From: Mytilus trossulus
Lineage: Eukaryota; Mollusca; Bivalvia; Mytilida; Mytilidae
DNA length: 64,000 nt
NCBI RefSeq assembly: GCF_036588685.1
Contig: NC_086386.1
Span: 45,865,878 to 45,929,877 of the forward strand
Reading direction: 5' to 3'
Shown here: positions 57,201 to 64,000 of the stretch, piece after piece
How the letters are laid out: every line of letters starts with the position of its first letter
Position numbering within the stretch: the first letter of the stretch is position 1
Notes under the pieces: model-generated
What the model saw: the letters and a program-made list of their open reading frames with translations, nothing else
The model's database searches: none
Told to the model about the DNA's origin: nothing
Program-made: the position numbers and the translations under genes

Positions 57201-60200
57201 GAACTTGTAAATACAGGATCAAAAACTGTATCGTATGCCCTTAACGTCCAGTGGCAAATATTTAATGCATGTTCAGAACGATACACACTGAATAGGAAAT
57301 CATACTGTGACCTACATGTATTTATATTCGTCTTCGTGTCAGTTCGTCACTTTTTAAAATTTATGTATACCTTTTACTCTATCAAATGATCAACTAATAA
57401 AATAATCTTATATTCTATTGAATAACACGAAAGGGTCGATGCGGAGGGTATATAATTTTATCCTGATTATCTTTTAATAAAATGTATTGCTGTTCGAAAG
57501 ACAATCTTTCTGAATTTTTCATTCGATTCAAGTAAAATGGTTAAATAAATAACAACTTTTCCGCGATAGAAATAACATAACAAAACGAGAGAAAAAAACA
57601 CATACCCCTCCCCCTTTTCCATAAGCTAAGTGATACAATAAATAACTTACAATGTGTCTTGTATTTGTCATACACCGTTATCGGATGGTAACAATACATT
57701 TGTGTCTTACTTCATGCAGTTACAGTAATAGTTTTATTGTGTATGGATTAAAATTTTTAAATTATTTTGTGAGTTTTATTTCACATTTTGAATGAGCCGC
57801 AGGGCGTATTAAACCTGAACGCATTAGAAAGGAATATCCCACTTTAGTGTTGTCGGTAAAAAAGGATACTTAATTTTACAAATCTTTATAAAATTAATAT
57901 TTTTTGACGGTATATAAGTCAGATAATGCATATTTTAAGGTTTTTCTTGTCGTAGAACACACCTCGGGGTGTCAGGATTGTTCAAAGAAAGACCTCCCTC
58001 CGGTCGGTCTTTCATTTGATCAATCCTGTCACCCCTCGGTGTGTTCTACGACAAGAAAAACCTTAAAATATGCATTATCTATAACATAATCGTAGTTTAC
58101 ATATGGATAAACGCGAAAAATAATTGTCTCTAAGGAGGTAAAATAGTTGTGGTTCTTGCGATCTGAAATCAATGATATGGAGAACGCTCTGGTTGGCTTA
58201 TTCATTTTTCATTTTTGTAATCTATCACACGATTGGTTGTTCTTGTGCATGTTTATTTCTGGAAGTCATTTCAATGATTCATATGACACCTTTTTTGTCG
58301 TCTTTCTTCCAAAATAACTCAATCTGAATAATCATAAGAATGGATGACAAATGCAACTATGCATGTAACCTATATATTAGAGAGGCATGATGATTAATTA
58401 CTTGTGGAAGGAAGAGGAGCCACACACAAAATGAGTTTTTTCTCATTTATAATAGTATAGAAGATGCAAACGGGCTTAATATTAATATATACACATTTAA
58501 ACAACAATGAAACTATGCACGGGAGTGGGTTTTTGTTAGGCCAACTTTCAAGTTTGAAATATATATTACATCCCTTTTTAATGATGTGTATAAATATTTT
58601 TGATGACCGCATCCTGATGATTCAAAAAGATTGGCACAGTTTTTATTGGTAGAGGAAGCAGGAATATGCCCGGTGAAAAGTACTGAAATTCGATAGCAAT
58701 ACTGACAATCCTAGTCAATCAAGATTTGAGTCGAGTGCACCTGCACGAACGGGGTTCGAACTCGAAACCTCTATGTTGACTGGCATAGTAACTACTTAGA
58801 CCATTCGGTCACCGAGGCCCTAAGTATACTTGAAATTGGTTTATCAATTAGTTAGAAGGGTGGATCAAGACTGTGTACTATATTGCGTTCGACCCCCTTG
58901 TGGTATTCAAGATGAAGTGCGAAATAATAAGTCGGTTAATTATTTCAGGCGCTCAGGATAGTTCCTTTAAATGTGTGGTGATAGATTTAGAAGACGGTAT
59001 ATGGAATTGGTCTACATACAATTGTGCTAATGTTTTAGCACGCTACATATGCGAGTATCCCAGAGTAAGTATAATCCTTTATTTAGCTTTTAGTTGGACA
59101 TATTCTATTCCCGTTAAAAAAAGATGATATTTAACTACAACTGATATATGAAGAAGACTTCAGGACAGGTCACAGACTGCTCACGATCAATAAATGATGC
59201 ATGTCTTGAAAATAACACTGCTTTATATTTGAACAAATATTTTTAACCTAATTGTAATAACTCTGTTTTATATAATCGAATTACATGTATAACAGTCTAG
59301 GTTGAGTATAGTGAATTTAAAATATATATGTGTTCGAAAATATCGCCATTTACCAATGACGTCACTAGTCGTGGATTTTGTACTAATTTCAAGAATATCT
59401 ATTTTGTCTTGTCATGCTTTATGATATCATCTTTTTCCTTTAAGATATTGATATAAAAAAATGTGTTCCTTTTTTAGATTAAACTCTGTGTTCATCTTCA
59501 ACATAATGTAAACTGTTAATTTCAAGTCACACACATTCATAATTCTAATATGGTTAAATTTATATATTTGTATGTTTCTAAAACTGATTGTCTTACTCAC
59601 AATGTGCAATATAAGAACAATTGTGAATTAAAAAAAATAATTATAAAAACATTTTTGCAAATCAATTTATTGATTGATATTAAATATGTTTTTATGTAAT
59701 TACTGACAAATTGGCAATTTGGACTCTCTTAAACTAACGATTGACCTTCAATTGTCTTGTCAAACTTGAGAAAAAACGCTGTTCAATTTAAATCTTCACT
59801 ATGGACAAACAAAAAGGCCAAAATATAACAACGATCCCAACATTTTCTATCGATGACGTCAACATGCCAGGTTTCACAGACTCACAATTGATTTCGTATG
59901 ATTTAAATGACTATTCATATATTTATGATGATGCTGTGCTTCTCAGTATAAATCGGTTTAATAATCAATCCAGCTGATGTAATAGATTATGAGACGAAAA
60001 CTTCCAAATGTCTACATAAATTTGTAACTGTTTTTTTATACCTTTTATCTTTAAGTTATTATCACATTTCCTGATATACCTAATTTTTATGCCCCACCTA
60101 CGATAGAAGAGGGGCATTATGATTTCTGGTCTGTGCGTCCGTTCGTCTGTTCGTCCGTTCGTCCTTCTGTCCCGCTCCAGGTTAAAGTTTTGGTCAAGGT

Positions 60201-60855
60201 AGTTTTAATGAAGCTGAAGTCCAATCGACTTCAAACTTTGTACACATGTTTCTTATGATATGATCTTTCTAATGTTAATGCCAAATTAGAGTGTTTACCC
60301 CAATTTCCTATGGAAAATGATTGTGCGAGTGGGGTATTCGTGTACCGAGGACACATTCTTGTTTTCCTAAAATAGTTTGTTTAAGGAATTTGACATAACA
60401 AATAATTATACTATGGATTCAATATAATGTTCAATAATGTCTTGTTATTTTTATTTAACCATAAATTGACTATTAGATTTTTGGTCTAGTATTGTGATAT
60501 CTGATATTTTAAGTTGATGATAATGTTTACATTAAAATTCAGATTATATTAAATTCAATTCATTAGCAAATATGGAATCATGCTTATATTCTGATATATA
60601 TCAAATATGTGGCTGGCTTGACGTGAATCAATTATTCTTTTTGATCGTGAAAAGCGAACAAAAAATTCTAGTTTTATTTAATCAGAGAATCAATCGACAA
60701 GAGTGCCAGACAATACTAGTTTATGTTTCTTATAGTTATCAAAAAATTTCTATCCTATACATATGCCATGTGATGTCGATTTTAGATTTAGATTGGACTT
60801 ATGTTCATATGTCTTTTACTTGATATTGTTATGTTTTCAGAGAGTTTGTCCATAG
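47092..60855 (+). CDS. Secreted Cys-rich / C-type-lectin-like protein, 7 coding exons
   Basis: Exons: 47092-47155 (signal peptide MMKFCCSIVVIIFTVDVSLG), 48371-48496 (Cys-rich module), 49135-49247, 50580-50667, 54546-54647 and 58949-59064 (lectin-like domain), and 60841-60855 (Arg-Val-Cys-Pro and stop). Phases 1, 1, 0, 1, 1, 0 join to 624 nt, 207 residues. The Cys-rich exon has spacing C-x6-C-x6-C-x13-CC-x4-CC; I do not recognise this module. The lectin-like domain shows NCYYYGTGKFWVDAR, GAYLWRPNTEQEAA, VWSGANDFDEDG, CVVIDLEDGIWNW and YICEYP. No EPN or QPD triplet is visible and the usual WND is WNW, so classical calcium-dependent sugar binding is not expected. A secreted recognition or matrix role is inference. 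An upstream 5'UTR intron is likely because an acceptor-like TTTCAG ends 4 bases before the ATG. The acceptor before exon 4 reads CGG, not CAG. Without that junction the frame fails, so the gene may be broken or an unusual allele. Confidence 0.75.
47222..47435 (-). repeat. Solo pseudo-LTR-like segment in intron 1 of the lectin-like gene
   Basis: Reverse complement of the pseudo-LTR: AAAGGGACTGTCAAACGCAT, CGAACCCCACCAAAATCTAG and GGTGCTCCGGAAGGGTAAGC. Confidence 0.65.
47594..47725 (-). repeat. Repeat A, diverged fragment
   Basis: ATATGTGGTATGATTACCAG, GAGAAAACTATCATC and CAGCAACTATTG. Confidence 0.4.
49694..49990 (-). repeat. Repeat A, long copy in intron 3 of the lectin-like gene
   Basis: AGATGTGGTATGAAGAGACA, AATGACACAGAAATTAACAA, CCGCATAGTGAGCTGTTAAA and ATTCCTGACTTGGGACAGGT. 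Confidence 0.65.
50577..50580 (+). other. Non-consensus 3' splice site (CGG) in the lectin-like gene
   Basis: Phase and domain spacing (WVDAR then SSCAG) require exon 4 to start at 50580, directly after AAATTTCGG. A normal acceptor would read TTTCAG, so one A-to-G difference removes the AG. The nearest AG (50584) shifts the frame and reaches a stop within about 50 nt. Confidence 0.5.
51268..51336 (+). repeat. (GT)n microsatellite, interrupted
   Basis: Long GT run with AG and TG interruptions in intron 4 of the lectin-like gene. Confidence 0.9.
51900..52091. mobile_element. Short MITE, copy 2, in intron 4 of the lectin-like gene
   Basis: Same ends and interior as 12611-12793 (GTACCCCAAAGTGAAAATAA, CCAATCAAAACGCTT). 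Again AATT on each side. It has a short insertion near 52022. Confidence 0.75.
53440..54168 (+). repeat. Interspersed repeat D, missing its 5' end
   Basis: TTACAAAAATCTTCTTCTCT, GTGTCCGGTGACCCAGCAAA, AGCAGATATTGCCCTTTAAA, and the end AGGTGAACAACACAGGCTCT. The typical start (TTAGCTCACCTGGCCCGAAG) stands alone at 29493-29525. Confidence 0.65.
55500..55735. repeat. CCCGAAATCCCGAG-rich low-complexity repeat
   Basis: Many CCCGA/TTCCGAAATTCC words (CCGAAATTCCGGGCTTAAAA; CCCGATCCCGACGTCCCGAA) in intron 5 of the lectin-like gene. Confidence 0.6.
55785..56048 (+). repeat. Repeat C copy
   Basis: GTCCGTTCGTTCGTCCGTCC, GAAGTCCAATTAACTCGAAA and TTGACACATTCTTGTG. Confidence 0.65.
56616..57244. mobile_element. 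TTAA-flanked element with perfect terminal repeats
   Basis: Left TTAAGGGCATACGATACAGT (then T), right (A then) ACTGTATCGTATGCCCTTAA: 21 bp of perfect inverted identity including TTAA. 621 bp between the TTAA sites, within intron 5 of the lectin-like gene. piggyBac-type by target and end structure. Confidence 0.8.
57921..58080. repeat. 160 bp near-perfect palindrome in intron 5 of the lectin-like gene
   Basis: Arms from AGATAATGCATATTTTAAGG to CCTTAAAATATGCATTATCT, centre near 58000. Same size as the other two but a different sequence. Confidence 0.85.
58660..58822 (-). repeat. tRNA-derived SINE
   Basis: Minus strand begins GGGCCTCGGTGACCGAATGG (A-box-like) and has GAGTTCGAACCCC (B box). The 3' acceptor half does not pair with the 5' end, so it is not a functional tRNA. 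A non-tRNA tail follows to about 58660. It lies just upstream of exon 6 of the lectin-like gene. Confidence 0.65.
60088..60372 (+). repeat. Interspersed repeat C (CCGTTCGTC type)
   Basis: Starts GCCCCACCTACGATAGAAGA, then a pyrimidine-rich CCGTTCGTCTGTTCG stretch, GAAGTCCAATCGACTTCAAA, and ends GAGGACACATTCTT. In the last intron of the lectin-like gene. Confidence 0.65.
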
Positions 60856-60913
60856 AGACTTTGACACTGCCAACGATGTTCTTCATTTGAAAAAAATTGT
60901 CGATGCATGGAAA

Positions 60914-60919
60914 AATAAA
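60914..60919 (+). promoter_or_regulatory. Poly(A) signal of the lectin-like gene
   Basis: AATAAA lies 59 bp after the proposed stop in the short last exon and is the first such hexamer downstream. It supports a 3' end near 60.94 kb. Confidence 0.5.
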
Positions 60920-61466
60920 ATTATTAAAAGCGGATTTTTCTTTTCTTCAAAAAGACAGAAATGATATATCAAGGTGGAATCATACACTGTTAGACGATAA
61001 GACCGATCGACGCTAACTTTTGGAACCTCACCGCCACCCCTCCCAAACCCCCAAAATCAAAACAAAACTAAACATTACAACTGTGAGAGTGATCAATTTA
61101 TGTTCCAGTATGTGCATTTGTTCTTGAAAACCTTGCAAACATGGGTGTTCCATGGATACATCGGTGAGGTCTACACCGAGGAAAAAAATCAAACAATTGT
61201 GACTTCGACGATAAAATATACTCCTAGTCATCATGTTCATTGATATTTTAAAAGGAGAAATTAAGACATGATTGCAACTGCAATGGGATGACCTAAACAT
61301 ACACTTAAACTCAACTCTTGGTTCGAACATTTCTTTATAACCCACAACAGAAGAGTTGCTAGAATAGCGCTACACAATAAAATGCCAAGAAGATTTCCCT
61401 TTGAATCATCTCTTTTTTTTCAAATATGTTGAATAAAGAAAACTCTTTATGATGACCAATTTATGA
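60920..61466. other. Intergenic between the lectin-like gene and the Penelope-like element
   Basis: A 105-codon minus-strand frame (61028-61345) has no recognisable domain; nothing else seen. Confidence 0.4.
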
Positions 61467-61602
61467 AATCACATAAGCAACACGATGGGTGCCGCATGTG
61501 GAGCAGGATCTAATCACATAAGCAACACGACGGGTGTCGCATGTGGAGCAGGATCTAATCACATAAGCAACACGACGGGTGCCGCATGTGGAGCAGGATC
61601 TG
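61467..61602 (+). repeat. 45-46 bp tandem repeat, three copies, at the start of the pseudo-LTR
   Basis: Units at about 61470, 61516 and 61561 share ACATAAGCAACACGACGGGT and ATGTGGAGCAGGATCT. The last unit runs into the conserved pseudo-LTR body (GCTTACCCTTCCGGAGCACC). Confidence 0.85.
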
Positions 61603-61797
61603 CTTACCCTTCCGGAGCACCTGAGATTACCCCTAGTTTTTGGTGGGGTTCGTGTTGTTTATTCTTTAGTTTTCTATGTTGTGTCATGTGTACTATTGTT
61701 TTTCTGTTTGTCTTTTTCATTTTTAGCCATGGCGTTGTCAGTTTGTTTTAGATTTACGAGTTTGACTGTCCCTTTGGTATCTTTCGTCCCTCTTTTA
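61603..61797 (+). repeat. Pseudo-LTR-like segment upstream of the Penelope-like ORF
   Basis: It begins GCTTACCCTTCCGGAGCACC and ends near TCTTTCGTCCCTCTTTTA. Partial copies stand alone at 21390-21535 and 47222-47435 (minus) and 35458-35605 (plus). I recall the same segment after the RT in related elements. Its presence before the ORF would fit the tandem pseudo-LTR layout of Penelope-like elements. Confidence 0.65.
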
Positions 61798-61812
61798 TTA
61801 AACTACAATTGC

Positions 61813-62397
61813 ATGAACTTACGAAGAACTAACAGGAAACTGGCTCGGACGTCGCCCAGTATAAAAAGGTCCGAAACAGACGTCACCATGGACACGGTGT
61901 CGTCTGATACGGCAGGTGTCCCCTCATCACCAGACATGACAAATAACCCAAACACGACTCATTAAGATCATCGTCATAGTGACAACAGCAATATTACACA
62001 TATACAGCCTTGTTCAGTTCTCCTTAAAGACATTCTGGTTTATGATGACACAGTACAAAACTGTCGCATTTCAAAATGTGAGACCAAAGGCTGCAAAACT
62101 TGTGCTATTTTAATTACAGATGCTGAATTCACTAGCAATTTGACCAAGAAGTCATATTTTACCAGAAGTTACGATGATCTGAATTGTAAATCGATAAATG
62201 TCGTCTACGGATTAGAGTGCAACCTTTGTGGCTTGGTATACGTCGGTGAAACGAAAGGAAGGCTAAACAAACGTATGTGCGGTCATAGATCAGACATAAA
62301 CCTCAATGCTAACGACATTATATACCAGCATTTCAATCAGCCCGATCATTCCATCGTTTCTATGACAGTTCGAATTATTGAAAAAAATATACCATAG
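61813..62397 (+). pseudogene. GIY-YIG endonuclease part of the Penelope-like element
   Basis: The frame begins MNLRRTNRKLARTSP, meets a TAA at 61963-61965 and continues in the same frame. It carries a Cys cluster (CETKGCKTC), then the nuclease core: NVVYGLECNLCGLVYVGET (GIY and YIG positions as VVY and YVG), R in GRLNKR, H in CGHRSD and E in VRIIEK. A run of seven A at 62381-62387 shifts the frame, and the reading stops at 62397. The natural continuation in the next frame is NRQKEDYWIRQLGTATPYGC (62441-62500). The domain nicks target DNA for target-primed reverse transcription in this class. Confidence 0.82.
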
Positions 62398-62977
62398 CTC
62401 GAACAATCCTGATCTTTCAACGACTCTCAATAGACAAAAAGAAGACTACTGGATTAGACAATTGGGAACTGCAACACCGTATGGCTGCAATGACAAAATT
62501 GATTTGTATAGGTATTCTATATAGCTATCTAGTCCTTCGTGTAACTCGGTGAATGTGATGAATATTTTCAACTCGACTCCCCGACGTAGACGTAGTCATG
62601 GCCATCGTCATTATACATCACCCTCTCTGCATGATGTCTCTATTAATGACTTGCTGCCATGAATACAAAAACCGTTCGGTATTCATCACATTCGCACGAA
62701 ACTTTATTCATTACCCCTTTCAAAACTTCATTCTCTGTTCAATTTATGTTTGGAATCCACTTTTACAAACCCTCATTCAAACCTATACAAACTACAAGCT
62801 ATAATTTCGGATATTGCTAGTCACAGACTTGTCAAGCCAGCTCGCATTGGAAAAGATGAAAAAGAGAAAAGATCTTTTCTAAATCTTTCCTTTGCCAACA
62901 AAGGTCTCGATTCTAAATCTTTCCTTTGCCAACAAAGGTCTCGATGGCGTCAACCTAGGCAATATCCTTCATCATAA

Positions 62978-64000
62978 ATTAGTTCAATCGAAAATACCTC
63001 CTTATTTCAAAGACCAGTCTGTACCAATAATTCTTATACCTATACCAAACCTATTGCAACTAAAATTTTCAATTACAAACGCGTTTTGCAGGATCTCGAT
63101 ATTGACGACTTCAAGTCTAAACCTCCTGATTGCACTTGTGCTAGTTCCAAATTCACATATAATCCTGCTGGCCACGTTATTACCGGTGACCTTAACATTG
63201 TTAATAACACTTCTCTACGAAACGTGTTATCGAAAGGTCCAAAATATCGTGAGCCTAAATCCATCAATTGGAAACACAACTTTAAAATTTTGATGGATTC
63301 AGTCGAGGATTATGCCAGGCAATGGGATAAGCGCGAGAAGGAAGACGTAGACACTCTATCCGAATGGATTAAGGCAGTGAGGTCGTTAATACAAATCAGA
63401 ATTATGAAACTGAATGGGTCCATCAATGCCCATGCTACGTCAATCATCAAAGATCTAAATGTTGCTAAACACCTATCTGACCTTCATGATGAATATGTTG
63501 TTGTCCCCGCAGACAAAGCCCCAAATAACATCGTTTTTATCTGTAAAAGTCATTACATTAATTGCTTGATAAACGAATTAGGTATAGACAATTCACTTGG
63601 AAACCCAACATATACCCTCACGACACTTACCAAAGAGGAAATCCTGGATAATCATAGGTCTGTTCTTTGTTCCTTTGGTATTTCAACCAAAGATGAAGAA
63701 CTGGATCTTCCATCACTGTATTGGATACCTAAACTACATAAGTTTCCTTACAAACAACGGTATATTGCTGGGTCTTCCAAGTGCACCACGAAACCCCTTT
63801 CTAAATTATTAACATCCATTTTATCAGCAATCAAAGACGGGCTTCAAAGTTATTGTGAAACTGCCTATTCTAGAGGTGGCGTGAATCAGATGTGGATACT
63901 TAAAAATTCCAAAGATCTTTTAGAGTACATACAATCTAACTCTCTTTCATCTTGTAACAGTATTAAAACATTTGACTTTTCTACTCTTTACACAAGTATT
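62978..64000 (+). CDS. Reverse transcriptase of the Penelope-like element (partial, open at right edge)
   Basis: A stop-free frame of 341 codons runs from after a TAA at 62975 to the window end. No ATG start is expected because upstream damage shifted the frame near 63031. Recognisable blocks: YTYTKPIATKIFNYKR, EPKSINWKHNF, VVVPADKAPNNIVF (the 'ADK' block), LPSLYWIPKLHKFPYKQRY (the PKLHK block typical of Penelope-like RTs), GSSKCTTKPLS, and FDFSTLYTSI at the edge. The last is RT motif A with its catalytic Asp. Motifs B and C lie beyond the window. The clean frame here contrasts with the damaged 5' half. Confidence 0.8.
   Translation, partial: MSSIENTSLFQRPVCTNNSYTYTKPIATKIFNYKRVLQDLDIDDFKSKPPDCTCASSKFTYNPAGHVITGDLNIVNNTSLRNVLSKGPKYREPKSINWKHNFKILMDSVEDYARQWDKREKEDVDTLSEWIKAVRSLIQIRIMKLNGSINAHATSIIKDLNVAKHLSDLHDEYVVVPADKAPNNIVFICKSHYINCLINELGIDNSLGNPTYTLTTLTKEEILDNHRSVLCSFGISTKDEELDLPSLYWIPKLHKFPYKQRYIAGSSKCTTKPLSKLLTSILSAIKDGLQSYCETAYSRGGVNQMWILKNSKDLLEYIQSNSLSSCNSIKTFDFSTLYTSI

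Larger units (their letters stand above)
61467..64000 (+). mobile_element. Penelope-like retroelement, GIY-YIG before RT, 5' part and most of the body
   Basis: Order on the plus strand: tandem 45-46 bp repeats and a pseudo-LTR-like segment (61467-61797), N-terminal region (ATG 61813), GIY-YIG domain, linker, then an RT open to the window edge. N-terminal GIY-YIG plus an RT with PKLHK fits the permuted Penelope-like class (described as Chlamys). This copy is inactive: an in-frame TAA at 61963, a frameshift in an A7 run at 62381-62387, further stops, a 34 bp tandem duplication at 62877-62944 and a missing base near 63031. The 3' end is outside the window. Confidence 0.85.

Noticed and set aside
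58746..58820. Functional tRNA gene
   Set aside because: A and B box-like words are present, but the acceptor stem does not pair and the anticodon loop is the wrong size, so a tRNA-derived SINE is the better call.
61028..61345. 105-codon minus-strand ORF
   Set aside because: No domain, splice or repeat support.

Overview
This window looks like nuclear DNA of a bivalve mollusc, most probably a marine mussel (Mytilidae). It is AT-rich and intron-rich, and has no bacterial-style operons. It carries one clear metazoan gene (an FBXO8 orthologue), one secreted C-type-lectin-like gene spread over seven coding exons, and many interspersed repeats of kinds I associate with mussel genomes. That species-level link is my recall, not a search result.

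Layout. 0-17 kb is mostly repeats with a few gene fragments: hammerhead-ribozyme repeats (about 1.4, 5.5 and 10.2 kb), a PAN/apple-like secreted-protein exon (5.2-4.8 kb, minus), two broken reverse-transcriptase fragments (3.6-4.3 and 11.5-12.2 kb, minus), zinc-finger remnants (7.2 and 10.0 kb), several inverted-repeat transposons and a decayed hAT transposase (16.1-16.7 kb). 17.3-22.3 kb is FBXO8 in five coding exons, plus strand, reading frame intact across all four introns. 22.5-34.7 kb is dominated by non-autonomous DNA elements, including a ~2 kb mosaic element with a GTC microsatellite, several TTAA-flanked inverted-repeat elements and a TA-flanked foldback. 34.8-35.2 kb (minus) holds a frameshifted GTPase-like exon with a partial tandem copy. 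36-41.4 kb holds a hammerhead-bearing repeat, a four-copy tandem repeat, a ~72 bp satellite array and a duplicated flank caught inside the array. 41.4-47 kb is repeats, including another Penelope-like fragment, and sequence in which I see nothing. 47.1-60.9 kb is the lectin-like gene: signal peptide, a Cys-rich module with seven cysteines in its own exon, and a C-type lectin-like domain. Its introns hold a 160 bp palindrome, a piggyBac-like inverted-repeat element, a tRNA-derived SINE and other repeats. 61.5 kb to the right edge is a Penelope-like retroelement with the GIY-YIG nuclease placed before the reverse transcriptase. It is preceded by a segment that recurs alone elsewhere in the window (a pseudo-LTR candidate) and is inactivated by one stop and several small indels. 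Its RT frame runs open off the right edge at motif A.

The two host genes show no functional link: FBXO8 is an intracellular F-box/Sec7 protein and the other is secreted. The most interesting items are (1) two hammerhead ribozyme families whose stems differ by paired, compensatory changes; (2) ~160 bp near-perfect palindromes whose two arms stay complementary while the arm sequence differs between copies; (3) the permuted Penelope-like element and its scattered relatives; (4) a lectin exon whose expected acceptor reads CGG where CAG is needed; (5) FBXO8 with arginine at the catalytic-glutamate position of its Sec7 domain.
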